Below, piece after piece: positions 51,753 through 59,566 of a stretch of 64,000 nt of DNA (positions are counted from its first letter, which is position 1; each line of letters opens with the position of its first letter). The position numbers were made by a program, and so were the translations under genes. The notes beneath the pieces are model-generated. The model made no database searches. It worked only from the letters and a program-made list of their open reading frames with translations, and had not been told where the DNA came from. The DNA lies in NCBI RefSeq assembly GCF_039645585.1, contig NZ_CP147915.1, forward strand, positions 1,426,001 through 1,490,000, written 5' to 3'. The DNA is from Sulfurimonas sp. HSL-1656. GTDB taxonomy: Bacteria > Campylobacterota > Campylobacteria > Campylobacterales > Sulfurimonadaceae.

Positions 51753-51920
51753 ATGGCACACGCAACATCAGAAAACACACAGGTCTCACCGGCAATAGGT
51801 GCGACGTACGACACCTGGTTCCTCGGACGTAAAAAAGAGAGCTGCAGCAAAAGCGCCAAAGGCGTCACACCGGTCTGCCGCGATGACAAGCAGAGCTGGT
51901 TCCTCGGGCGCAAGCAGTAG
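51753..51920 (+). CDS. 55-residue protein with duplicated WFLGRK motif
   Basis: ATG 30 bases after nifA with SD AAGGAG 7 bases upstream. The protein starts MAHATSENTQVSPAIGATYD; WFLGRK occurs at residues 22-27 and again at 49-54, separated by a basic segment with two Cys (KESCSKSAKGVTPVCRDD). Synonymous differences between the two DNA copies show selection on the peptide. No spacer for an own promoter, so it is probably expressed with nifA. Family unknown. Confidence 0.65.
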   Translation: MAHATSENTQVSPAIGATYDTWFLGRKKESCSKSAKGVTPVCRDDKQSWFLGRKQ

Positions 51921-51941
51921 TTCCTCACCGCTTAAAAACCC

Positions 51942-51957
51942 TGGAACGCCGTTTGCA
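51942..51957 (+). promoter_or_regulatory. Sigma-54 promoter of the 39-residue gene
   Basis: TGGAACGCCGTTTGCA: GG and GC at exact N10 spacing. The predicted start near 51968 leaves a 15-base leader containing AAGGAG before the ATG at 51983. Confidence 0.75.
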
Positions 51958-51982
51958 ATCTCCTTATAACAAGGAGTTATAA

Positions 51983-52102
51983 ATGGCAATGCACTACTAT
52001 CATCAGAAGCTTCAGGCGCTGCGCACCGGTCTCGCCTGTAACGGATGCGGCGCGACCATGGTGTTTTACAGCGCCCCCGCCGCCCTCGTCTACGGGCTGT
52101 GA
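51983..52102 (+). CDS. 39-residue CxxC protein under a sigma-54 promoter
   Basis: MAMHYYHQKLQALRTGLACN followed by GCGATMVFYSAPAALVYGL. CNGCG gives a CxxC that could bind a metal or be redox active; the C-terminus is hydrophobic. A strong SD (AAGGAG) and an almost consensus sigma-54 promoter directly upstream argue for a real nif-regulated gene. The stop directly abuts the convergent AraC-type gene. Family unknown. Confidence 0.7.
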   Translation: MAMHYYHQKLQALRTGLACNGCGATMVFYSAPAALVYGL

Positions 52103-52972
52103 TCAGTAACGAATCGAGATATAGAAGCTGAGATCGAACGTCCCGTCTTCACAGAGGAAGTTGTTCTTGCGGTAGACGGCGTAGGAGGGTTTCGTCGTCG
52201 TTTCGTATTCGCTGCGCGGCAGCCAGACATGGTAGACCCAGTGAATGAAACGCAGGAAATCCTCATGGCGCCCCTGCAGATCGAAACGGGCGTAGATCCC
52301 CGACGCGATCTTGAACTTCGGAAGGCGGTCGCTGCGCACCTTCTCGTCCGTCTCGATACAGGCGATATAGCGGCACTCCTCCAGCGGCGTCACCGTCGGG
52401 TTGTCGTGAAAGAGCGCGATCTGCCGGTAGTCCGACAGGCCGTTGTCCAGGACCCAGGTCTGCAGTTTCTGCCACGTCGGCTTGATCATGCTGTCATACC
52501 CTTTGTGACGGATATAGTAACTCTCCAGCTCCGGCCGCTTCTCGATGACGGGCTCCATACCGTCAAATTCGGAGAGCTTCGCCGTTTCTATTCCCGCACG
52601 GCGTAGCAGCCGGTCCGAATAGGTTTTATACCCCCCTTCCCGCCACCGTTTCGGGCTTTTTCCGAACCGCATCCTGAACGCTTTGATAAACGATGAATGC
52701 GAGCTGTAGCCGCACTGTGCGGCCACTTCCGAGATCGTCGAATAGCGGTTGGTGATGAGCAGGCTCGAGGCTTTCTGCAGGCGGATCGACTTGATGCTTT
52801 CATAGATGTTCTGGCCGAACATCTCCTTGAAGATCCGGTGCATATGGAACTTGCTGATTTTGAGGTCGCGGCTGAGCTCTTCGAGGTCGATATGCGTTTC
52901 GATATGGGTATAGATATAGTAGAGGATGTCGTTGGCGATCTTCGTATGTTTCTGAAGCGTCTCTTTTCTCAT
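52103..52972 (-). CDS. AraC-family regulator with GyrI-like effector domain
   Basis: 289 residues from the ATG at 52972; a GTG at 53008 in frame lies upstream of the -10 box and is unlikely. The N-terminal AraC DNA-binding domain holds two helix-turn-helix units (EELSRDLKISKFHMHRIFKE and ISEVAAQCGYSSHSSFIKAF, then GKSPKRWREGGY). The C-terminal half is GyrI/Rob-like (ELESYYIRHKGYDSMIKPTW ... YARFDLQGRHEDFLRFIHWVYHVWLPRSEYE, here split by position). The ligand is unknown. TATAAT at 52979-52984 lies 6 bases from the ATG. Confidence 0.88.
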   Translation of the reverse strand: MRKETLQKHTKIANDILYYIYTHIETHIDLEELSRDLKISKFHMHRIFKEMFGQNIYESIKSIRLQKASSLLITNRYSTISEVAAQCGYSSHSSFIKAFRMRFGKSPKRWREGGYKTYSDRLLRRAGIETAKLSEFDGMEPVIEKRPELESYYIRHKGYDSMIKPTWQKLQTWVLDNGLSDYRQIALFHDNPTVTPLEECRYIACIETDEKVRSDRLPKFKIASGIYARFDLQGRHEDFLRFIHWVYHVWLPRSEYETTTKPSYAVYRKNNFLCEDGTFDLSFYISIRY

Positions 52973-53143
52973 GCCCTCATTATAGCAATAATAGACAATT
53001 TTACTCACACTATATAGAAAAAAAACTCACATATATAACCCATGTAAAAAGCAATAAAGCAAAAGAAATATTTTTGAGAACCCTCTAAAATGTCTCCATC
53101 CTTTTGAATCTGGATGTCCGGAGGCATCCGAAACGGAGTCTGA

Positions 53144-54595
53144 ATGCAAACGATTACCAAGATCCTGGTCGCCAACCGCGGCGAAATCGCCCTGCGCATC
53201 ATCCGCGCCTGCAAAGAGCTCGGCATCACCAGCGTCGCCATGTTTTCCGAAGTCGACGCCGAGGGGATCTGGGTCCGCAAAGCCGACGAGGCCTACCCCA
53301 TCCTCGGCAACGCCCTGCAGGCCTACCTGGATTATGACCGCATCATCTCGCTGGCAAAAAAAGCGGGCTGCGACGCCATCCATCCCGGTTACGGTTTTCT
53401 CAGTGAAAACGCCGAGTTCGCCGACGCCTGCAGCCGTGCCGGCATCATCTTTATCGGCCCGAAAGCGGAACACATCATGCTCTTCGGCGACAAAACGGCC
53501 TCCAAGGCGGCGATGAAAGCGATCGGCGTCCCCGTCATCGAGGGGACCCAGACGGCCATTACCGACAAAAAAGAGGGGGCGAAGGTCGCGGCGGAAATCG
53601 GCTTCCCCGTCATCATCAAGGCGGCCTTCGGCGGCGGCGGTCGCGGGATGCGCATTGTGCGCAAGGAGAAGGAGTTCGACGAACTCTTCGACTCCGCGAC
53701 GAACGAAGCGAAGAAGTTCTTCGGCAAGGGGGATGTCTTCATTGAAAAATACGTCGAGAATCCGCGCCATATCGAGGTGCAGATCATCGCCGACAAGTAC
53801 GGCAACGTCGTGCACCTCGGCGAGCGCGACTGCTCCATCCAGCGCCGCCACCAGAAAGTGATCGAGATCGCCCCCTCCCCCCGTCTCAACGACGCGGTGC
53901 GCAAAGAGATCTTCCGCATCTCCACCAAGGCGATGTTCCGCCTGGGGTACGAGAGCGTGGGGACCATCGAGTTTCTCGTCGACGAAGCGGATACCGTCTA
54001 CTTTATCGAGATGAACACCCGCGTCCAGGTGGAGCACCCCGTCACGGAGCTCATCTCCGGCATCGACATCATCCAGCGCATGATCGAGATCGCCGCGGGG
54101 GACAAGCTCCGCTTCCTGCAAGAAGAGATCATCTTCCGCGGGTACGCCATCGAGTTCCGGATCAACGCCGAAGACCCCCAGAAGCAGTTCTTCCCCTCCT
54201 GCGGGAAGATCACGAACTACATGGCGCCCGGCGGCCCCGGCGTCCGCCTCGACACGAGCCTCTACGCGGGCTACGTCATCCCGCCCGATTACGACTCCAT
54301 GATCGGCAAGCTCATCATCTGGTCGCTGGACTGGGAGGGGGCCGTAAGAAAAGCGCGCCGCGCCCTGGACGAGTTTTACATCGACGGGCTGCCGACGAAC
54401 ATCCCGCTGCACAAGGCGATCGTCCGCGACCGGGACTTCATCGAGGGGCGTTTCACGACTTCTTACCTCGACGAGAAACTCGACAAGTTCAACCTCGACG
54501 CGATCAACTGCATCAAAAAAGAGGAAGAACGCATGGAGCAGATCAACCGCCTCATCGGAACGATCAAGCAGAACAACCTCTCCATCCGCCACTGA
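53144..54595 (+). CDS. accC: Biotin carboxylase subunit (AccC/PycA-type)
   Basis: 483 residues. KILVANRGEIALRIIRACKELG at the N-terminus, ATP-grasp motifs (KAAFGGGGRGMRIV, ERDCSIQRRHQKVIEIAPSP), EMNTRVQVEHPVTE and GYAIEFRINAEDP are all present. It carboxylates biotin with bicarbonate and ATP. The roughly 30-residue extension beyond typical AccC also occurs in two-subunit pyruvate or 2-oxoglutarate carboxylases, so acetyl-CoA carboxylase is not the only option. No transferase or BCCP gene is adjacent. Confidence 0.9.
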   Translation: MQTITKILVANRGEIALRIIRACKELGITSVAMFSEVDAEGIWVRKADEAYPILGNALQAYLDYDRIISLAKKAGCDAIHPGYGFLSENAEFADACSRAGIIFIGPKAEHIMLFGDKTASKAAMKAIGVPVIEGTQTAITDKKEGAKVAAEIGFPVIIKAAFGGGGRGMRIVRKEKEFDELFDSATNEAKKFFGKGDVFIEKYVENPRHIEVQIIADKYGNVVHLGERDCSIQRRHQKVIEIAPSPRLNDAVRKEIFRISTKAMFRLGYESVGTIEFLVDEADTVYFIEMNTRVQVEHPVTELISGIDIIQRMIEIAAGDKLRFLQEEIIFRGYAIEFRINAEDPQKQFFPSCGKITNYMAPGGPGVRLDTSLYAGYVIPPDYDSMIGKLIIWSLDWEGAVRKARRALDEFYIDGLPTNIPLHKAIVRDRDFIEGRFTTSYLDEKLDKFNLDAINCIKKEEERMEQINRLIGTIKQNNLSIRH

Positions 54596-54599
54596 CCCG

Positions 54600-54650
54600 A
54601 CCGGCCTGCCCTGTTTTTCGGGCCGGCATCCCCCATAACATATTTTTTTT
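54600..54650 (+). terminator. Terminator after the biotin carboxylase gene
   Basis: CCGGCC (54601-54606) pairs with GGCCGG (54621-54626). A run of T follows after 15 or so bases (54643-54651). The delay before the T-run makes this moderate evidence. Confidence 0.5.
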
Positions 54651-54741
54651 TATCTGCAGAAATTAGTTTGTATATTATTTGATCAATTTACTTTTTTATG
54701 TGGTAATATTTTGCGTGTTTATTTTACTAACGAGGTGTTCC

Positions 54742-54987
54742 TTGACCACAAAGATTATCTTTTCCGACGGAAAAGTACAGTTCATTGACAGTGTCGATTC
54801 TGCATTTTGCAGCAAACTCAAAGATGCTCAGAGCGATAAAGGCGTAAACGATCTGCTGTCGCAGCATATCGGAAATTTCGCCATGTGTGAAGAGGCGGAT
54901 GCCGGTGAGGTAGGGTGTACGGTGGACCTGCTGAAGAAAAAGCAGTCCAGTATCAAACGCATGAAGAAGGCGTTCGGCGGGCGCTAG
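54742..54987 (+). CDS. Small hypothetical protein, TTG start
   Basis: 81 residues from TTG with GAGGT 6 bases upstream. An upstream ATG at 54679 would add a hydrophobic AT-rich stretch without SD and is judged false. The protein reads MTTKIIFSDGKVQFIDSVDS at the start, has three Cys (FCSK, AMCEE, VGCTV) and ends basic (KKKQSSIKRMKKAFGGR). It converges with nifT, 24 bases between stops. No family recognised. Confidence 0.55.
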   Translation: MTTKIIFSDGKVQFIDSVDSAFCSKLKDAQSDKGVNDLLSQHIGNFAMCEEADAGEVGCTVDLLKKKQSSIKRMKKAFGGR

Positions 54988-55011
54988 GCCCGTAACCGCG
55001 CTAATGCGCGA

Positions 55012-55233
55012 TCAGTCGTCGCCGCGGGTAATGATCTTGGCGTCGACTTCGTCGGGGAGGTTTTTCGGCCCCGGCTTGATGTACCAGACGTCCCCGTTGG
55101 TCAGGCTGACGTTTCCGCCCCACTTCTCTTCGCTGTCAAACTCCAGCTCCTTGATGATCTCCTCCATGTCCTTCTTTGCCACGTAGAAGAGGATCTGTCC
55201 GTCCCCATTGTCTCTTAACATTACTTTTGCCAT
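55012..55233 (-). CDS. nifT: NifT/FixU family protein
   Basis: 73 residues, the family length. MAKVMLRDNGDGQILFYVAK matches the NifT opening K-V-M-I-R-x-N-G and the Y-V-x-K-K-D-L-E-E segment; WGGNVSLTNGDVWYI is the conserved centre. Role in nitrogen fixation is obscure; mutants elsewhere have little phenotype. Last gene of the nifU-AKR-flavoprotein-nifT unit. SD AAAGGA. Confidence 0.85.
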   Translation of the reverse strand: MAKVMLRDNGDGQILFYVAKKDMEEIIKELEFDSEEKWGGNVSLTNGDVWYIKPGPKNLPDEVDAKIITRGDD

Positions 55234-55260
55234 TGTTTTTCCTTTGTTGTTAGATGGATC

Positions 55261-56925
55261 TCAGACTTTGATGGAAGCCAGGACTTTTTTGGTGTGGTGC
55301 CACAAACCGCCGCGCACGACCCGCTCGAACGAGATTTTCAGGTAGTCGCGCCCCATCAGTTTGATGTAGGAGGCGGCATTGAAATAGCGGTCGTCGCGCT
55401 CGGGATAATCCACGCGGTAGTGCACCCCCCTGCTCTCTTTGCGCTTGAGCGCCGAGAGGATCATCGCCTCGGCAATGGTCAGGGCATTCTCGAACTCGAG
55501 GATCGACGCCAGTTCGACGTTGTTGTCCCGCTCCTTGTGGATACAGTGCAGCCCGTGCTTTCTGCCCATGAGGTAGTGCGAGTACTCCAGCGCGCTCGAG
55601 AGCGTCTCTTCGTTTCGGAACACCCCGGCGTCACGGAAGAGCGATTCGCCGAGGTTCTTGCGCATGGCGTTGATGTTGTAGAGGTTGTCCCCGTCGAGAA
55701 TCAGCTCGACACGACGGCTCTCCTTGTCCACGTCCCGGTAGTCGATGGGACGGAACTCGCGGCGGCGGGCATAGCGCGCCGCTTCGATGCCCGCCTGGCG
55801 GCCGAAATAGGCCCCTTCCAGCAGGGAGTTTCCGCCGAGGCGGTTGGCGCCGTGTACGCCGGTCACGGCACATTCGCCGCAGGCGAAGACCCCGGGCATG
55901 TCCGTCGACGTGTCGTCGCGCGTCCAGATCCCGCCGATGGTGTAGTGCGCCGAGGGCGTGATCGGCAGCAGCTCGGTGGTGATGTCGATGCCCGCACCGT
56001 TAAGGGCCATCTTCCGCGCGGAAGGGAGCTTGGCGTCGATGAGGGCTTCGCCCAGATGGCGGAAGTCCAGGTAGACCGTGTGGCCCTCGCGCATATGCTC
56101 GGTAACGGCGCGCGAAAGCTTGTCGCGCGTCTGCAGCTCGTCGGTGAAACGCGTCCCCGTCTCGTCGACAAGGTAGGCCCCTTCGCCCCGCGCCGCTTCG
56201 CTGATGAGCGAGCCGTTCGTCGCGAGCGTCGTCGGGTGGAACTGCACGAACTCCATGTTGGAGAGCCGCAGCCCCGCCCGCAGCGCCGCCGCGATGACAT
56301 CGCCGGAGCTCTCCTGTGCATTGGTGGAGTGGCCGCGGAAGATCCCCGCATACCCGCCGCCGGCCAGGATGAGCGATTTACAGGCAAAGGCGATCACCTG
56401 CGAATCGCGGCGTCGCAGCACGGTCACACCGGAGAGCTTCTCCTTGAAACTGCAGATGTTGAGGAACTTGTGGTTCGCGAGGATATGCACGCCTTCATTG
56501 CGGCACTGCATCAGAAGGGTCTGTACGATGGCCGAGCCCGTCCGGTCGGCAATGTAACAGGTACGGTTCGCGCTCGCACCGCCGAAGGGGCGCTGGGCAA
56601 TCTCCCCTTTGTCGTCGGTATCGAACCCGACTCCCATATCCCGGAGTTCATGCACGATCTCGGGGGCCTGGGCACACATTTTGCGGATGTTGCCGAGATT
56701 GGCCAGTCCGTCCGAACCGTCGAAGGTATCGTTGACGTGACGCTCGACGGAATCGTATTCGCTGACGTTGATGACGGCGTTGATCCCGCCCGAGGCTACG
56801 GCCGAGTTGGAACGGAAAGGATTGCTTTTGGTGAGGACCGCGACGTGGCAGCCCGCGCGTTTGGCAAAAAGTGCTGCATGCAAACCTGCGATCCCGCTTC
56901 CGACGACGATCACATCATACAGCAT
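55261..56925 (-). CDS. FAD flavoprotein of the fumarate reductase / L-aspartate oxidase family within the nif unit
   Basis: 554 residues. FAD-binding GSGIAGLHAALFAKRAG at the start, SVASGGINA-like SNSAVASGGINAVI, substrate-site QFHPTTL and EAARGEGAYLVDETG, and the cap/FAD ending HYTIGGIWTRDD ... GLHGANRLGGNSLLEG-type (here GVHGANRLGGNSLLEG). Too similar within the family to separate fumarate reductase from NadB by eye; no iron-sulfur or membrane subunit is adjacent. Its place between the AKR and nifT genes suggests a redox role tied to nitrogenase. It overlaps the AKR gene by 11 bases. Confidence 0.82.
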   Translation of the reverse strand: MLYDVIVVGSGIAGLHAALFAKRAGCHVAVLTKSNPFRSNSAVASGGINAVINVSEYDSVERHVNDTFDGSDGLANLGNIRKMCAQAPEIVHELRDMGVGFDTDDKGEIAQRPFGGASANRTCYIADRTGSAIVQTLLMQCRNEGVHILANHKFLNICSFKEKLSGVTVLRRRDSQVIAFACKSLILAGGGYAGIFRGHSTNAQESSGDVIAAALRAGLRLSNMEFVQFHPTTLATNGSLISEAARGEGAYLVDETGTRFTDELQTRDKLSRAVTEHMREGHTVYLDFRHLGEALIDAKLPSARKMALNGAGIDITTELLPITPSAHYTIGGIWTRDDTSTDMPGVFACGECAVTGVHGANRLGGNSLLEGAYFGRQAGIEAARYARRREFRPIDYRDVDKESRRVELILDGDNLYNINAMRKNLGESLFRDAGVFRNEETLSSALEYSHYLMGRKHGLHCIHKERDNNVELASILEFENALTIAEAMILSALKRKESRGVHYRVDYPERDDRYFNAASYIKLMGRDYLKISFERVVRGGLWHHTKKVLASIKV

Positions 56926-58036
56926 ACTCGCCCTTTACGACCTTGTTCATCGTCTCCTGGGGGAGCTGCGGTACGTAGGCCAGCAGCAGGTTGTCCTCGA
57001 CGTGCTGCGGGTCGACGGCACCGAAGAGCGCGCTCAGGATCCCGCCGGAGCGGGCGAACTGCAGTGCGCTGATAATGTCGGTCAGTTCGCCGGTACCCAT
57101 CAGCTCGGCCAGGCGGGTGTCGAACCTGCCCTTGAAGAGGTTCATCTGCAGCAGCGACGACGCCGCGAAGCACTGCAGGCCGTAGCCGTACGCCGCCTGG
57201 AGCAGCGTGTAATAGCGGCCGTCCGGTCCCTTCTGGTTGGCATAGGTATAGGCATGCGTTTTGGCGAGGTTGAACGGGATTTCGAGATAGCGCAGGTGGT
57301 GTTCCGGCCCCCCGACCTCTTCGGCGATGGCGACGATATCCTTGAGGCTGAGATACTCGGTGTGCCCTGCCTCGTACAAAAAGCCGTTCCATGCCGCGAT
57401 CCCGTAGTGGCGGATCTTGCCTTCGGCCACCAGCGCTTCGAAGAGTTTGAACGCCTCGGCGATACGCAGGCGGAGCGTCATGTAATCCACATAGCCCAGC
57501 TGGGTCTCCGGGTTGTGGAGGAAGAGTGCGTCGAGCGTCTCGATGCCCAGGTTCTTGAGCGACGTCTCCACGCTCCAGCGCAGGAATTTCGGATTCATGC
57601 AGTGCTGGTCGACGACAATGTCGTCCTTGCTTGCGAGCCCCGCATCGAGCATATTCGCTTTGATCCACTCGTAAGGGTCCGGGAAGGGGAAATCCAGGGG
57701 GATGAATCCCGCCTTGGAGGTGATAAACAGTTGTTCGCGGGTTGCTTTGCCCTCTGCAAAAAGCTCGGCAAGTGCCTCGCCGATCTCACGCTCGCTCATC
57801 TGGTAGCGGTAGTTGATCGCCGTATCGATGACGTTGATGCCGTTTTGCACCGCCATCTTCACCGCGTCTTTATAGTTGAGAACATAGTTCTCTTCGCGGT
57901 AGGGCTCTTTGCGGAAGGTCCCGAGCCCCATCGACGAGAGGAATGCCTCGCCGTTGAAGCGGTAGAAGTCCCGACTGAATTTCGGGAACTGTTTCAGGTA
58001 GCCGAATGTGCCTTCTTTGGTCGCGTACGTGGCCAT
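56915..58036 (-). CDS. Aldo/keto reductase family protein in the nif unit
   Basis: 373 residues starting at the ATG whose first base is shared with the stop codon of nifU (TAATG). A longer frame into nifU exists but only reads its antisense-like register. AKR features: GLGTFRKEPY, NVIDTAINYRYQMSEREIGEAL (catalytic Asp/Tyr), SKAGFI for Lys, DQHCMNPKFLRWSVETSLKN and DALFLHNPE (His). AKR genes appear near nif genes in some other bacteria. Substrate unknown. Confidence 0.82.
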   Translation of the reverse strand: MATYATKEGTFGYLKQFPKFSRDFYRFNGEAFLSSMGLGTFRKEPYREENYVLNYKDAVKMAVQNGINVIDTAINYRYQMSEREIGEALAELFAEGKATREQLFITSKAGFIPLDFPFPDPYEWIKANMLDAGLASKDDIVVDQHCMNPKFLRWSVETSLKNLGIETLDALFLHNPETQLGYVDYMTLRLRIAEAFKLFEALVAEGKIRHYGIAAWNGFLYEAGHTEYLSLKDIVAIAEEVGGPEHHLRYLEIPFNLAKTHAYTYANQKGPDGRYYTLLQAAYGYGLQCFAASSLLQMNLFKGRFDTRLAELMGTGELTDIISALQFARSGGILSALFGAVDPQHVEDNLLLAYVPQLPQETMNKVVKGEYAV

Positions 58037-59007
58037 TAAGTAACGATTACCTTGATCGGAGCTTTGAGTTTGAAGTTGAGCATATCCTCGATACCCGCCA
58101 GCGTCGTCGTCGTATTCATGGAACAGCTCATACACTCGCCCTGGTACTTGATGAGGACATCCCACTTGCCTTCGTTCGCAACGATGTCAAGCAGTTCGAC
58201 GTCACCGCCGTCGGCCTTGAGGGTCGGGCGGATATACTCTTCGAGGATGGACTCGACCGCTTTGATCTTCTGAACGAGGCCCATGGATTCGAAGGTACCG
58301 TCGCCCTTCGCTTCGATGATTTTGCGGCTCTTCTCTTCGGCAGCGAGCTCCTCGAGCGCCTGGGAGAGCAGGTCGACGAGGTAGACGTCTTTCTTCTCGT
58401 GGCCGCCCGGTTTGATACAGGATTTACAGAAACCGCCCGCCTTGGTGTAGTCGGTGATCTCTTCGATGGATTTGAGCTTGTTGAGCTTGATGACTTCCAG
58501 GATCGTATCCTGGGAGACACGGGCACATTCACAGATGATGAACTCATCCTCGAAGCTCTCCATATCGACACCCTTGTAGATGGAAGCCGCTTTTTTGATG
58601 ACGTCGTAGGCCATAACGGAACAGTGCATCTTCTGGCCCGGAACCGCCGGAACATCCGGATCGTCGCGCAGCGCTTTTTCGACGTCGATGTTCGTAATTT
58701 TCAGCGCATCGTCGACGGTCTTACCCATACAGAGTTCGGCCATCATATCGGAACTGGCGATCGCCGTACCGCAACCGAAACTTTTGAATTTGCTGACCTT
58801 GATCGTGTCCGTTGACGGATCGATCAGCCAGTAAAGGCGTACGGCGTCACCGCAGCTCTCTGCACCGAAATCGGCGATAACGAGTTTATCATCGCCGGCA
58901 TCGGCTTCAGTGAGTTCTCCCATATTGATAGGATCGTTCATTCTACGCTGTACTTCGGTTGAGTACTCCTCCCAGAGCGCTCCGCCGATCAAATCATCTC
59001 TAGCCAT
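58036..59007 (-). CDS. nifU: NifU iron-sulfur scaffold
   Basis: 323 residues from the ATG at 59007 (SD AAAGGGG); the frame extends upstream across the promoter but that part is not coding. Three domains: IscU-like with ligands in ESCGDA, FGCGTAIASSDM and KMHCSVMA; a central 2Fe-2S domain CECARVS ... GGFCKSCIKPGG; and a C-terminal Nfu domain with GECMSCSMN. It assembles Fe-S clusters for nitrogenase. The sigma-54 promoter marks it as nif-regulated. Confidence 0.95.
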   Translation of the reverse strand: MARDDLIGGALWEEYSTEVQRRMNDPINMGELTEADAGDDKLVIADFGAESCGDAVRLYWLIDPSTDTIKVSKFKSFGCGTAIASSDMMAELCMGKTVDDALKITNIDVEKALRDDPDVPAVPGQKMHCSVMAYDVIKKAASIYKGVDMESFEDEFIICECARVSQDTILEVIKLNKLKSIEEITDYTKAGGFCKSCIKPGGHEKKDVYLVDLLSQALEELAAEEKSRKIIEAKGDGTFESMGLVQKIKAVESILEEYIRPTLKADGGDVELLDIVANEGKWDVLIKYQGECMSCSMNTTTTLAGIEDMLNFKLKAPIKVIVT

Positions 59008-59046
59008 TTTGTGACCCCTTTTAAAAAAGATTTCTACCGGCCATAA

Positions 59047-59062
59047 TGCAAATGGTGTTCCA
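59047..59062 (-). promoter_or_regulatory. Sigma-54 promoter of the nifU operon
   Basis: The minus strand reads TGGAACACCATTTGCA with exact GG-N10-GC spacing. The predicted start is about 30 bases before the ATG at 59007. Confidence 0.8.
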
Positions 59063-59093
59063 GTCGAGCCCCCCCGGTAAAAGAACGTTGCGA

Positions 59094-59107
59094 TGACAAA
59101 ATTGTCA
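59094..59107. promoter_or_regulatory. Palindromic candidate operator between nifU and the PII gene
   Basis: TGACAAAATTGTCA: six-base arms TGACAA/TTGTCA. It sits between the two divergent sigma-54 elements. A near-identical site occurs at 62707-62720 ahead of nifW. Confidence 0.45.
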
Positions 59108-59119
59108 CCCTCCGACATC

Positions 59120-59135
59120 GGGAATGCCTTATGCA
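59120..59135 (+). promoter_or_regulatory. Sigma-54 promoter of the PII gene
   Basis: GGGAATGCCTTATGCA: correct GG-N10-GC spacing with a slightly weak -12 (ATGCA). It lies 32 bases before the ATG at 59168. Confidence 0.6.
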
Positions 59136-59167
59136 GTATCTATGGTAATCCAATGAAAGGATCAGCC

Positions 59168-59563
59168 ATGTACCAACTGACTGCCATCTTCAACCGCAGT
59201 TGCCTCAGTGATGTGTTACTGGAGCTCAAAGAGCACGCTATCGAAGGCGTCACCATCAGCGAGGTCATCGGTAAGGGCGGGCTGGCGTTTGACGACGCCG
59301 GCCCCGTCGAACTCGATGAGAACATCCGCCTCGACATCGTCGTTTCGAACGAACTCTTCAAAGAGGCGGCCAAAGAGGCGATCCGTTGCAATACCCGCGA
59401 TCTCGGCAAGGGAAGCGGCAAAATGTGGGTGACGCCGGTCCTGGAAGTCGAACGCATCCGTACCGGCGAAATCAACGAAGCGGCGCTGCGCCACAGCGAC
59501 AACGACGAGCGCGCGCTGCACTTTGACAGCTACTACACCGCGATCGACACCCCGGCGAGCTGA
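59168..59563 (+). CDS. PII-family nitrogen regulator with atypical T-loop
   Basis: 131 residues from the ATG at 59168 (SD AAAGGA). The C-terminal half is clearly PII: IRLDIVVSNELFKEAAKEAI then GSGKMWVTPVLEVERIRTGE (B- and C-loop signatures). The T-loop region SEVIGKGGLAFDDAGPVELD is short and lacks the Tyr51 that is uridylylated in GlnB/GlnK. It probably senses 2-oxoglutarate and ATP/ADP and acts on nif proteins. Divergent from nifU under its own sigma-54 element. Confidence 0.85.
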   Translation: MYQLTAIFNRSCLSDVLLELKEHAIEGVTISEVIGKGGLAFDDAGPVELDENIRLDIVVSNELFKEAAKEAIRCNTRDLGKGSGKMWVTPVLEVERIRTGEINEAALRHSDNDERALHFDSYYTAIDTPAS

Positions 59564-59566
59564 GCC

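Noticed and set aside
49989-51761. A long minus-strand frame (about 590 residues) opposite nifA, and similar long frames opposite thrC, the flavoprotein and the biotin carboxylase gene
   Set aside because: GC-rich third codon positions open the mirror frames; their translations are low-complexity and match no fold, while the opposite strand encodes clear families.
47650-52102. A thiazole/oxazole-modified peptide (TOMM) cluster made of the SagB-type gene and the small Cys-containing peptides behind nifA
   Set aside because: No YcaO or cyclodehydratase, transporter or leader-peptide motif is present, and the genes lie on opposite strands in separate transcription units.
54710-54730. Sigma-54 promoter before the 81-residue TTG-start gene
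   Set aside because: TGTGGTAATATTTTGCG has GG-N9-GC, one base short of the fixed N10 spacing.
54679-54741. Upstream ATG giving the 81-residue protein a membrane segment
   Set aside because: No SD and AT-rich promoter-like sequence; the TTG at 54742 has a well placed GAGGT.
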